Assembly: GCA_964544695.1 (NCBI GenBank)
Contig: CAZJDB010000013.1
Span: 1-46,221, forward strand
DNA: 46,221 nt
Source of the DNA: Dinghuibacter sp964544695
Lineage (GTDB): Bacteria > Bacteroidota > Bacteroidia > Chitinophagales > Chitinophagaceae
Reading direction: 5' to 3'
Below, one piece after another: positions 23,464 to 31,629 of the stretch. The position numbers were made by a program, and so were the translations under genes. How positions within the stretch are numbered: the first letter of the stretch is position 1; each line of letters starts with the position of its first letter. Below the pieces are notes generated by a model. The model ran no database searches. It was not told the DNA's origin and saw nothing but the letters and a program-made list of their open reading frames with translations.

Positions 23464-24188
23464 CCAAACCCTCGCTGTTTACCTCTTTATCTCCTGCTTT
23501 ATTGCCATTATACGACGTCGGCTCCTCGATCGTCGTTATCATTGACGTACTCAGGGCGACCTCGACGATCGCCACTGCGTTGCATAATGGGGCAAGGTGC
23601 GTTATCCCCGTGGACAGCGTGGCCAAGTGCATAGAGATCGGCAGACAAATCGAAGGGGTTACGGCTGGAGAAAGGGATGGAAAGATCGCAGAGGGCCTGG
23701 AGCACGGCAACTCTCCCCTGGAATACCCCCGGTCCTTCATTGAAGGGAAAACGCTGGTCCTGACGACCACCAATGGAACCAAGCTACTCCACATGGCACT
23801 GGAAAAAGGCGCCCGGCAAATCATTACCGCGGCATTCACCAACCTGGATGTGGTGTGCGATTATCTGTTGAAGCAAGGTCAGCCCGTCGTTCTGGGCTGT
23901 TCCGCCTGGAAGGACCGGGTGAACATTGAAGACACACTGCTCGCGGGAGCCATCGTCAAGCGCCTGGAAAAATCCTTTGACATCAATTGCGATTCATCCA
24001 GAATCGCTCAGTCTTTATACGCAGAAGCGAAGGGAGATCTCTACGCCTTCATGCAGAAAAAAGAAGCATCCCACTTTTTGCGCCTCAGCGGGTACGGGTT
24101 GGAGGAAGATATACGCTATTGCCTGACGCCCAACATGGCGGGGGTCCTTCCAGTATATGCCGACGGCAAGCTGATGCCGGCCGCCTAA
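23460..24188 (+). CDS. 2-phosphosulfolactate phosphatase (ComB) family protein
   Basis: A 242-residue protein of the ComB family, Mg-dependent phosphatases that act on 2-phosphosulfolactate in coenzyme M synthesis of archaea. Signature segments are all present: VVIIDVLRATSTIATALHNGA, IPVDSV, AGERDGKIAEGLEHGNSPLEY, LTTTNGTKLL, and the C-terminal EEDIRYCLTPNMAGVLPVY. The start is given as ATG 23460 (ATGA overlap with the SRPBCC stop); an in-frame ATG at 23448 is also possible. Bacteria of this type are not known to make coenzyme M. A role in another sulfonate route, such as sulfonolipid or sulfolactate metabolism, is inference only. Confidence 0.82.
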   Translation: MTKPSLFTSLSPALLPLYDVGSSIVVIIDVLRATSTIATALHNGARCVIPVDSVAKCIEIGRQIEGVTAGERDGKIAEGLEHGNSPLEYPRSFIEGKTLVLTTTNGTKLLHMALEKGARQIITAAFTNLDVVCDYLLKQGQPVVLGCSAWKDRVNIEDTLLAGAIVKRLEKSFDINCDSSRIAQSLYAEAKGDLYAFMQKKEASHFLRLSGYGLEEDIRYCLTPNMAGVLPVYADGKLMPAA

Positions 24189-24244
24189 ACACATTTAACA
24201 ATTTGAAGGGCGGAATAAAAAGCGCTATATCAGGGATTTTGCTT

Positions 24245-24252
24245 TACTTTTG
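24245..24252 (+). promoter_or_regulatory. putative -7 element (TACTTTTG) for the SNF2 helicase gene
   Basis: An exact TAnnTTTG lies 18 nt before the ATG at 24271. No TTTG is found at -33 spacing, but the gap between comB and the helicase is only 82 bp and this is its best candidate. Confidence 0.45.
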
Positions 24253-24270
24253 TGAATTGCCCTTTTCTGA

Positions 24271-27200
24271 ATGGCCCTTCCTTATTTGATCAAATACGTG
24301 TACACCAACGGAACGGACGAGGTGATACGACGCGGAAAAAAGATTCACGCCATTGGTTATGTTGAGCTGGTGGAACATGATGAACTCTCGGGTTCCGTGG
24401 TTTTCCGTGTTAGAGACGATGCTTACAGCACGTTCTACAAGGTGTACGTACAAAAATACCGGGATCCGAAGACTATGAACCTCCGGTGTGGATGTCCCTA
24501 TAACCTCGGGGACATTTGCCGGCATGAGTCTGCAGCCCTGTTCCAGCTTCAGGAAATGCTGGACAAAAACCTCCTGGGAGACCAGGAAATCATTTACAAC
24601 CAGGCACATACGGTCGTGAAAATGAAGTCGATAGACCTCAAGACGATCCGTTTGCTGACCTCGCCCGCCCTGTTCACCGAGGCGGAGGAACTCCTCAGGC
24701 ACAACCGCGCCAACATCGTCACCGCCAAGGATGAAAGGGTGGAAGCACGGCTGGAACTGGAGGGAGAGGTCTATCCCCTGGTGCTTCAGAAAAACGAAGA
24801 GCGGAATTTCGACACTTCCTGCACCTGCGACGAAACCGAGCATCCCTTGTGCAAGCACAAGACGGCGCTCCTGTTGCAACTGCTCAATTCCTTCGGACCC
24901 CATTACTTCGATAGTATCCGGAACTGGGACAAGGAGAAAAATAAACTCCTCCAGGCATATGGATATACCCTCGAGGATGATCTGAAAGGTAAGTTCGAAT
25001 TTTCCTATAACGAAGGGAAACCCTTTTTGAGGGTCCTCGACCCCAGCATCAAAAAGGTGAACATGGTCCCTGTGCCACCCAAGCCCTTGAAGGTCGCGGA
25101 GATGCCCGAAGAGCCGGCCGAGGTGGAAGTCGCTGTCAACCAGCGGTTGGGTATTGTTGTGAATGGTGGATCGGGGACCTATCCCGGCTTTACGATCGAT
25201 GTCGTGAAGGGGGAAATGGATGAATCGGGGAAGACCTTCGTAGACAAGGTGGAAAAAGTCGATCTCGGGAAATTCATCAATACCGAAGCCTTTTCGGAGG
25301 AAGATAAACTCCTGATCCAGCAATTGCGCAGGTTCCAACCAGCCGAGCTGAACAAGTTCCTGAACCGCAATTCGCCCTTTTCGGGGATCTGGGAAAACAT
25401 CGTGCATACCGAGGGCGATACATTACCCGAGGAAACGAAGGCGCTGATGCTGGAATACCTGTCTCCTAAATGGAAGAAGGTGGCCCAGGACCAGGCCTCA
25501 AACCCTTTTGTCTTCTACCTCCCGGAGGGGAAGACCTTCAGGACAGAGAACCTGCAACCCGCAAGTTTTTCCTCCGACACCTTGCTGCCCGGATTCGACA
25601 TCAGCCACGAGGAAGAGGGCTGGGTCGTACGCTGCGAGGTCAAGGTGGACGACGAATACTTGGAAATGTCGGACAACGAATGGGGATATGCTTCCCTGTT
25701 CCTGCACGACAACGTCTTTTACAATTGGGAAAGGGAAGACGATATCCTCCTGGCGGAATTCTATATGGAGCATGGGCACCGGGTTATTCCGGATGAGGAA
25801 TGGCCCAACCAGTTGCAGCAATACATCCTTCCCCTCACCCGGCAATACAAGGTTACTTTCGCGCCGGGTTTGGTCAAGGAAATCAAGGATGTGGTTCCCG
25901 AAATCCGGGTTCAACTCCAGGAAAAGGGGGAATACCTCATGCTCAATCCAATCTTTTCGTATAAAGGCTTTGAAACCCGGGCTGGGGATAAGGATACCAT
26001 TACCACCGCCCAGGGAGACCAAATCCTCGTGGTGCACCGCGATGTAGCCGTAGAGGCGGCCTTCCTTCAAAAGTTGGAAAGCCTCCATTCGGGTTTCATT
26101 CGCCCGGACGGGACCAGTCACCTGGTCCTGAGGGGCAGCGAGGTGCTGAGGAACAATTGGTTCTTTTTGTTCATCGATGCCATGAAGGATATGAAAATCC
26201 CGGTCACGGGATTCGAGGTACTGAGGAATTTCCGTTTCAATACGGCAAGGCCCTCGACCCATATCCACATCTCGAGTGGGGTGGATTGGTTTGACGCGCG
26301 CATAGATATCCGCTTCGGGGAACAGCATATCGGCATTGCCGCGGTGAAACAAGCCTTGGCGGCCAAGCAGTCCTTTGTCCAATTGCCAGACGGAACCCTG
26401 GGTATCCTCCCCGAGGAATGGCTTAAAAAATACAGCCTCCTTTTCAAGGTAGGGGAAAACAAGAACGAAAAGTTGAGGTTGTCCAAGTTCCACTTCAGCG
26501 TCATCGACGAGCTGTATGAAAACCGCGATGAGCAGGAACTGGTGATCCTCCTGGAAGAAAAATACGAAAGACTGAAGGGCTTCAAGCGGATCGAGGAGAT
26601 TCCGGCACCGGCATCCCTGACCCATATCCTGAGGCCTTACCAGGTGTCCGGGTTTCAGTGGCTCAATTACCTCAAGGAAGTCGGCTGGGGAGGGATCCTG
26701 GCGGACGATATGGGCTTGGGAAAAACGGTTCAGGCCTTGTCCTATTTATCGCATTTCAATCAAACCCATGGGCGCTTAAAGGCATTGGTGGTTTGTCCCA
26801 CGACCCTCATGTATAACTGGGAAAACGAGATCCGGAAATTCACCCCGGAGCTGACCAATACGATCCATCACGGCGGGGCCAGGGCCAAGGACGCTTCGTT
26901 CTTCGAGCCCTACAACATCATCATCACGACTTACGGGACCCTGCGCAGCGACATCAAATGGCTCATTGGGGTACCCTTCGATTTTGCCGTATTGGACGAG
27001 TCCCAGGCCATCAAGAACCCCCACAGCAAGGTGGCCAAGGCCGCCTGCCTCCTGACGGCTCAAAATCGCCTTTGCCTGAGCGGTACACCTTTGCAGAACA
27101 ATACCTTCGACATATACGCCCAAATGAACTTCCTTAACCCCGGCATGCTGGGGAGCGTGGAGTTCTTCCGCAATGAATTCGCCACCCCCATCGATAAATT

Positions 27201-28017
27201 CGGGGAACAGGAACAAAAGGACCACTTAAGGCGCTTGCTTTACCCCTTTATCCTCCGCAGGACGAAGGAGCAGGTGGCCCGCGACCTGCCGGAAAAAACG
27301 GAATCCATTCTCTTCTGCGAAATGCTCGACGAGCAACGCCAGATCTATGACGCCTACCGCAACGATTATCGAGCAAAGATCCTGGGGACCATCGACCAGC
27401 AGGGTATCGATAAATCCCAATTGACCATCCTCCAGGGCTTGATGAAGCTCCGCCAAATCTGCGACTCCCCTGCCATCCTGAACGAGCCGGACAAGTATCC
27501 CAACGTATCCGCCAAGCTCGAAGAACTGGCCAGGGAGATCAGCGAGAACATCAGCAACCATAAAGCACTCATCTTCTCCCAGTTCCTGGGCATGCTTGCC
27601 CTGATCAAGGAGAAACTCCAGGAGCTGGACATACCCTTCGAGTACTTCGATGGGAGTACGAGCGCACCCGACCGCGAAAAAGCGATCCAACGCTTCCAGA
27701 ATGACGATACCTGCAGGGTGTTCCTCATCTCCCTGAAGGCCGGAGGCGTGGGTCTCAACCTGACCGCGGCGGACTATGTGTACATCGTAGATCCCTGGTG
27801 GAACCCAGCCGTGGAGCAGCAGGCCATCGACCGGACCCACCGCATCGGCCAAACCAAGGCCATCTTCGCCTATCGGATGATCTGCAAGGACTCGATCGAG
27901 GATAAAATTCTCCAGCTCCAGGAGCGCAAACGCATCTTGGCCCGCGACCTCATTTCTGACGATCAGGGCTTTGTGAAGTCGCTTTCCCGAGAGGACGTCG
28001 AATACCTCTTTTCTTAA
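24271..28017 (+). CDS. SWIM zinc finger / SNF2-family DNA translocase
   Basis: A 1248-residue protein. The N-terminal ~200 residues carry two SWIM-like Cys/His sites: CGCPYNLGDICRH (73-85) and CTCDETEHPLCKH (from ~185). A long middle region (~240-770), mostly beta-rich and unassigned, follows. The SNF2 ATPase begins about 785: RPYQVSGFQWLNYL, Walker A in DDMGLGKT (~811-818), Walker B as DESQAIKNP (~909), SGTPLQNN, then the helicase-C lobe with FSQFLGMLALIKEKL (~1100), DGSTSAPDREKAI, LKAGGVGLNLTAADYV and the arginine finger region DRTHRIGQT (~1187). It likely remodels protein-DNA complexes, perhaps RNA polymerase or repair complexes as bacterial SNF2 relatives do. It is transcribed alone; no methylase or nuclease gene is adjacent. 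Confidence 0.93.
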   Translation: MALPYLIKYVYTNGTDEVIRRGKKIHAIGYVELVEHDELSGSVVFRVRDDAYSTFYKVYVQKYRDPKTMNLRCGCPYNLGDICRHESAALFQLQEMLDKNLLGDQEIIYNQAHTVVKMKSIDLKTIRLLTSPALFTEAEELLRHNRANIVTAKDERVEARLELEGEVYPLVLQKNEERNFDTSCTCDETEHPLCKHKTALLLQLLNSFGPHYFDSIRNWDKEKNKLLQAYGYTLEDDLKGKFEFSYNEGKPFLRVLDPSIKKVNMVPVPPKPLKVAEMPEEPAEVEVAVNQRLGIVVNGGSGTYPGFTIDVVKGEMDESGKTFVDKVEKVDLGKFINTEAFSEEDKLLIQQLRRFQPAELNKFLNRNSPFSGIWENIVHTEGDTLPEETKALMLEYLSPKWKKVAQDQASNPFVFYLPEGKTFRTENLQPASFSSDTLLPGFDISHEEEGWVVRCEVKVDDEYLEMSDNEWGYASLFLHDNVFYNWEREDDILLAEFYMEHGHRVIPDEEWPNQLQQYILPLTRQYKVTFAPGLVKEIKDVVPEIRVQLQEKGEYLMLNPIFSYKGFETRAGDKDTITTAQGDQILVVHRDVAVEAAFLQKLESLHSGFIRPDGTSHLVLRGSEVLRNNWFFLFIDAMKDMKIPVTGFEVLRNFRFNTARPSTHIHISSGVDWFDARIDIRFGEQHIGIAAVKQALAAKQSFVQLPDGTLGILPEEWLKKYSLLFKVGENKNEKLRLSKFHFSVIDELYENRDEQELVILLEEKYERLKGFKRIEEIPAPASLTHILRPYQVSGFQWLNYLKEVGWGGILADDMGLGKTVQALSYLSHFNQTHGRLKALVVCPTTLMYNWENEIRKFTPELTNTIHHGGARAKDASFFEPYNIIITTYGTLRSDIKWLIGVPFDFAVLDESQAIKNPHSKVAKAACLLTAQNRLCLSGTPLQNNTFDIYAQMNFLNPGMLGSVEFFRNEFATPIDKFGEQEQKDHLRRLLYPFILRRTKEQVARDLPEKTESILFCEMLDEQRQIYDAYRNDYRAKILGTIDQQGIDKSQLTILQGLMKLRQICDSPAILNEPDKYPNVSAKLEELAREISENISNHKALIFSQFLGMLALIKEKLQELDIPFEYFDGSTSAPDREKAIQRFQNDDTCRVFLISLKAGGVGLNLTAADYVYIVDPWWNPAVEQQAIDRTHRIGQTKAIFAYRMICKDSIEDKILQLQERKRILARDLISDDQGFVKSLSREDVEYLFS

Positions 28018-28037
28018 CTTTCTATTTGTGCTCCCCC

Positions 28038-28124
28038 GGAAAGGTGGGTGGTGCAGGCCTATTTTCTCAGCCGCCCGCTTCGCGGAAGCGCCTTCGAAAA
28101 CAGGCCTGCACCACCCACCTTTCC
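28038..28124. repeat. 87-bp hairpin element A with core 28066-28093
   Basis: Perfect 23-bp inverted arms (28038-28060 and 28102-28124) are extended inwards, after one mismatch, by TTTTC (28062-28066) / GAAAA (28096-28100). The interior holds the core 28066-28093, itself able to fold as CGCTTC-GCG-GAAGCG (28076-28090). The element begins 21 bp after the helicase stop. No T-tract follows. The core recurs inverted in element B. Confidence 0.85.
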
Positions 28125-28225
28125 TCGCATCTATGAATGTCGGTACAGGGCACCGAGTCGTGAAAGTTGGCGCGAGTTGCTTAGTGTTAGTGGCAGAGTG
28201 GACGGACATGCTGGTTGCGAGAGGC

Positions 28226-28286
28226 CGGGAGGGACGTTTGCACAGGCGCTTCCGCAAAGCGGGCGACTGAGCAAACGTCTCTCCCG
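28226..28286. repeat. 61-bp hairpin element B with inverted copy of the same core
   Basis: Arms 28226-28241 and 28271-28286 form a 16-bp stem with one G-T pair (ends CGGGAGGG / CTCTCCCG). Between them lies 28244-28271, which matches the reverse complement of element A's core at 26 of 28 positions. The arms of A and B share no sequence. Three more small perfect hairpins follow immediately: 28288-28300, 28298-28310 and 28319-28339. Confidence 0.82.
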
Positions 28287-28368
28287 AGCCTCAACGAGGC
28301 ATGATATGCCGAAAGGCTCCCAGCGCTGTAACGGCTGGGCAAGCCAAAAGGCGGCGGGCGAAAAATTA

Positions 28369-28402
28369 TTTGTCCACATTGTCGCAAATGTCCATACCTT
28401 TG
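28369..28402 (+). promoter_or_regulatory. promoter of the arginine operon (TTTG-N22-TACCTTTG)
   Basis: TTTG (28369-28372) and an exact -7 TACCTTTG (28395-28402) are 22 nt apart, slightly wide but of the Bacteroidota type. Transcription from here would give a leader of about 205 nt before the GNAT start. The leader holds an imperfect hairpin around 28453-28475 followed by GGTTTTTAG, which could act as an attenuator. Confidence 0.55.
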
Positions 28403-28613
28403 CCTTCCAAAACCCATAAAGGTTGGAGCAGATCAATACATATAACTGTGCCTACCACCCTTCCCTGAGGGGTACGGTTTTTAGTGCAAACGCACGCCAT
28501 TTCTCCTACCTGGTCCGACGACCTCGCATCTGATAGGCATTCACACGCCTACGCACGCTGACGGAAGGGCAGCAAACCGCCCATTTATTCGATCTTTTAA
28601 TGCTGAACAGGAA

Positions 28614-29417
28614 TTGGAAAATCCCGAAATTATTGTTCGTATTGCGCATAGTGGAGATGGCTTATATGCCGGTCTCATCACAGATGAAATGGCCGCTTCG
28701 GCAGCAGCCCGTGGAACGGGCATAGCCAAGCGTTCCCCTGAATATATCCAATCCAAGATGGAGGAGGGAAAAGCGGTTATTGCCGTGACCCAGTCGGCGG
28801 AATGGGTGGGCTTTTGCTATATCGAAGCCTGGAGCCACGGGAAGTTCGTGGCCAATTCGGGGCTGGTGGTCAATCCTACCTTCCGGGGCTCGGGGGTGGC
28901 GACGCGCATCAAGCAAAAGATATTCGAGCTTTCACGCCAGAAATATCCCGATTCCAAAATATTCGGCCTGACTACGGGCCTGGCGGTCATGAAAATCAAT
29001 TCGGACCTGGGCTATAAACCCGTTACTTATTCCGAGCTCACGGACGACGAAGATTTTTGGAAGGGCTGTCAAAGCTGTGTCAACTACGATATCCTGATGA
29101 GCAAGGAGCGTAAAAACTGCTTGTGTACGGGGATGTTGTATGATCCCGTTTGGGACAAGGACAAGGCCCCTGAGGCCGCACCCGCTTCTGAAGTGCCCCC
29201 GGTCCCGCCAGTGGGTGCGAACGGGCATTCTTTGGAACCGGCGGGGCGGCGACGTCGTCGCGTGCGCGAATTCGCCGGCCACTTCAAGCTGTACGAACGC
29301 TGGGTCCGCTTCAAGGGGTATTCCCTGCTGAAGGGCAAAAAGGATGAACCCGGCGGACATGGCGGGGGGGGACTTGGACAGAAAAAGAGATTCTTTACTT
29401 TCTTTCACTTGTTTTAA
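28614..29417 (+). CDS. GNAT acyltransferase heading the arginine operon (candidate N-acylglutamate synthase)
   Basis: A 267-residue protein. Residues 1-145 form a GNAT domain: IIVRIAHSGDG, FVANSGLVVNPTFRGSGVATRI with the acyl-CoA loop RGSGVA (91-96), and IFGLTTGLAVMKINSDLGY. Next comes a four-cysteine cluster C152-x2-C155 and C169-x-C171, probably metal-binding. A Pro/Ala-rich linker follows (~184-205), then a basic RRRRRVR stretch and a short conserved tail (HFKLYERWVRFK). No other gene here could acylate glutamate, and it lies 8 bp before argG, so the first step of arginine synthesis is the natural role; this is inference. No in-frame ATG exists. TTG 28614 is the likely start, the frame being open upstream to 28485. 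Confidence 0.8.
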   Translation: MENPEIIVRIAHSGDGLYAGLITDEMAASAAARGTGIAKRSPEYIQSKMEEGKAVIAVTQSAEWVGFCYIEAWSHGKFVANSGLVVNPTFRGSGVATRIKQKIFELSRQKYPDSKIFGLTTGLAVMKINSDLGYKPVTYSELTDDEDFWKGCQSCVNYDILMSKERKNCLCTGMLYDPVWDKDKAPEAAPASEVPPVPPVGANGHSLEPAGRRRRRVREFAGHFKLYERWVRFKGYSLLKGKKDEPGGHGGGGLGQKKRFFTFFHLF

Positions 29418-29425
29418 TCGTAGAC

Positions 29426-30622
29426 ATGCAAAAAATTGTGCTGGGTTTCAGCGGGGGGTTGGATACGACCTACTGCGTGAAATACCTGACCGAAGAAAGG
29501 GGCTTCGAGGTCCATTCCGTAACCGTGAATACGGGCGGATTCTCGGAGCAGGAACTCAAACAAATCGAGGCCCGCGCGTATCGCCTGGGGGTGAAATCTC
29601 ATACCACGGTGGATGCAGTTAAGGGCTATTACGATAGGATCCTGAGGTACCTTATTTATGGGAACGTATTGAAGAACAATACATACCCCCTCAGCGTCAG
29701 CGCCGAACGCCTGAGCCAGGCCATTGCCATCGCCCGGCACGTCCAGGAAACGGGCGCCACGGCCGTGGCCCACGGGAGCACGGGGGCAGGAAATGACCAG
29801 GTCCGGTTCGATATGATTTTTCACATCATGATCCCCGGTGTAGAGATCATAACCCCCATCCGGGATTTGCGCCTCAGCCGGGAAGACGAAATCGCTTACC
29901 TGAAAGGGAAAGGGGTGGAAATGAATTTTGAAAAGGCCATGTATTCCATCAACAAGGGACTCTGGGGCACCAGCGTTGGTGGTAAGGAAACCTTACAATC
30001 AAAAGGCGCTTTGCCCGAATCCGCGTGGCCTACGCAGGTCACCAAAACGGGGGAGGAAGAAGTCAAACTGACCTTCGCCAAGGGAGAGCTGATCGCCATT
30101 AACGATCAGGCGTTCGGCCATCCCTCGGAAGCCATCCAATATTTACAGACCGTTGCGGGACCTTATGGCATCGGCCGGGACATCCATGTCGGGGATACCA
30201 TCATCGGGATCAAGGGCAGGGTAGGCTTCGAAGCCGCCGCGCCCATGGTCATCCTGAAAGCGCACCACTCCCTGGAAAAGCACGTATTGACCAAATGGCA
30301 ACTCAACTGGAAGGACCAATTGGCCCTTTTTTACGGGAACTGGCTGCACGAGGGACAAATCCTGGACCCGGTCATGCGCGATATTGAAGCTTTCTTTACC
30401 AGTACCCAGGACAAGGTGAGCGGAAATGTGTACGTCCAACTGAAACCCTATCATTTCCAGGTGACGGGAATCGAGTCCCCTCACGACCTGATGAACAGCC
30501 GTTTCGGAAAGTATGGGGAAATGAATAATGGATGGACGGGTGATGACGTGCGCGGATTTACCAAAATGTTCGGAAACCAGACGGTCATCTGGAGCCTCGT
30601 AAATGGGGAGGGCCAGCCATGA
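29426..30622 (+). CDS. argG: argininosuccinate synthase
   Basis: ArgG joins citrulline and aspartate with ATP. The 398-residue product shows the ATP pyrophosphatase loop FSGGLDTTY (9-17), the conserved YPLSVSAERLSQ region, HGSTGAGNDQVRFD, the TPIRDLRLSREDEIAYL motif, INKGLWGTSVGG and the GFEAAAPMVILKAHHSLEKHVLTKWQ region. It starts 8 bp after the GNAT gene and overlaps argC by ATGA (30619-30622). It is therefore early in the operon even though it acts near the end of the pathway. Confidence 0.97.
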   Translation: MQKIVLGFSGGLDTTYCVKYLTEERGFEVHSVTVNTGGFSEQELKQIEARAYRLGVKSHTTVDAVKGYYDRILRYLIYGNVLKNNTYPLSVSAERLSQAIAIARHVQETGATAVAHGSTGAGNDQVRFDMIFHIMIPGVEIITPIRDLRLSREDEIAYLKGKGVEMNFEKAMYSINKGLWGTSVGGKETLQSKGALPESAWPTQVTKTGEEEVKLTFAKGELIAINDQAFGHPSEAIQYLQTVAGPYGIGRDIHVGDTIIGIKGRVGFEAAAPMVILKAHHSLEKHVLTKWQLNWKDQLALFYGNWLHEGQILDPVMRDIEAFFTSTQDKVSGNVYVQLKPYHFQVTGIESPHDLMNSRFGKYGEMNNGWTGDDVRGFTKMFGNQTVIWSLVNGEGQP

Positions 30623-31617
30623 TCAGGGTCGGTATCGTCGGGGGGGCCGGATACACAGGCGGGGAGCTGATCCGGCTTTTGCTGCGCCATCCTTCGGCGA
30701 CGCTGGTGTCCATTCACAGCCGCAGCCATGCGGGGGAGCCTATCTGGAAGGTGCATACAGACCTGATGGGCGATACGGACCTTGTCTTCGACGGGGAGCT
30801 GGCCAGGGACCTGGACGTCCTGTTTCTTTGCATGGGGCATGGGGAATCGAAAAAATATCTTGACGAGACGCCGCCGGGGCCGGAGGTGCGCATCGTCGAC
30901 CTGAGCCAGGACTTCCGGCTCGCGGGCGAAGGGGCCGCCGGGGCCGCAGGGGGCGGGCTCGCGGCGGGCGGCGGGTGGGTCTATGGTCTCCCGGAGGTCA
31001 ACCGCGAAGCTATTAAAAAAGCCATGCGCGTGGCCAACCCCGGCTGTTTTGCCACGGCCATCCAACTTGGCCTCTTGCCTTTGGCGAAAGAGGGCTGGCT
31101 AAAGGAAGCCTACACCACCGGTATCACCGGTTCCACAGGAGCAGGTCAGGCATTGCAGCCCACAACCCAGTTTACCTGGAGAGCGGATAATGTGTCCGCC
31201 TACAAGACGCTGACACATCAACACATGAAGGAAGTATCCCAAACACTGCGGGCCGTGAATGCCCTGGTGACGCCCCAGGTGCATTTTGTGCCCTGGCGGG
31301 GGCCCTTCACCCGCGGCATCTTCGTGAGCAGCATGGTCGCAAACAGCGCGGCGCTGGACGACATAAAAAAAGTCTACCGACGATTTTACCAAGGCCACCC
31401 CTTCACCCACCTGAGCGAACAGCCCATCGACCTCAAGCAGGTCGTACAAACCAATAAATGCATCGTGCAACTGGAAAAGGAAGGGGACATGCTGGTGGTC
31501 CACTCGGCCATCGACAACCTGCTGAAGGGGGCCAGCGGGCAAGCGGTACAAAATATGAACCTGATGTTTGGCTTTGAAGAAAAGGCGGGGTTGGATTTGA
31601 AAGCCGGAACCTTTTAA
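30619..31617 (+). CDS. argC: N-acyl-gamma-glutamyl-phosphate reductase
   Basis: ArgC reduces N-acylglutamyl phosphate to the semialdehyde with NADPH. The 332-residue protein has the Rossmann start RVGIVGGAGYTGGELIRLL, LFLCMGHGES, DLSQDFR, the catalytic Cys C143 in ANPGCFATAIQLGLLPL, and GITGSTGAGQ. It is odd in carrying a Gly/Ala run (about 102-120) between DFRL and WVYGLPEVNRE, encoded by very GC-rich DNA (30922-30978); orthologues normally have a short loop there. The start overlaps the argG stop by 4 bp. The acyl group could be acetyl or succinyl. Confidence 0.94.
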   Translation: MIRVGIVGGAGYTGGELIRLLLRHPSATLVSIHSRSHAGEPIWKVHTDLMGDTDLVFDGELARDLDVLFLCMGHGESKKYLDETPPGPEVRIVDLSQDFRLAGEGAAGAAGGGLAAGGGWVYGLPEVNREAIKKAMRVANPGCFATAIQLGLLPLAKEGWLKEAYTTGITGSTGAGQALQPTTQFTWRADNVSAYKTLTHQHMKEVSQTLRAVNALVTPQVHFVPWRGPFTRGIFVSSMVANSAALDDIKKVYRRFYQGHPFTHLSEQPIDLKQVVQTNKCIVQLEKEGDMLVVHSAIDNLLKGASGQAVQNMNLMFGFEEKAGLDLKAGTF

Positions 31618-31629
31618 CTTAAAAAAAGC

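Noticed and set aside
28370..28378. TTGTCCACA as a further DnaA box
   Set aside because: It has one mismatch to TTATNCACA, stands alone and overlaps the putative arginine promoter.
28028..28436. Several overlapping open frames of 76-123 codons on both strands in the gap before the arginine operon
   Set aside because: They run through the hairpin arms, match no family, have no consistent start signals and are open mainly because the DNA is GC-rich and palindromic.
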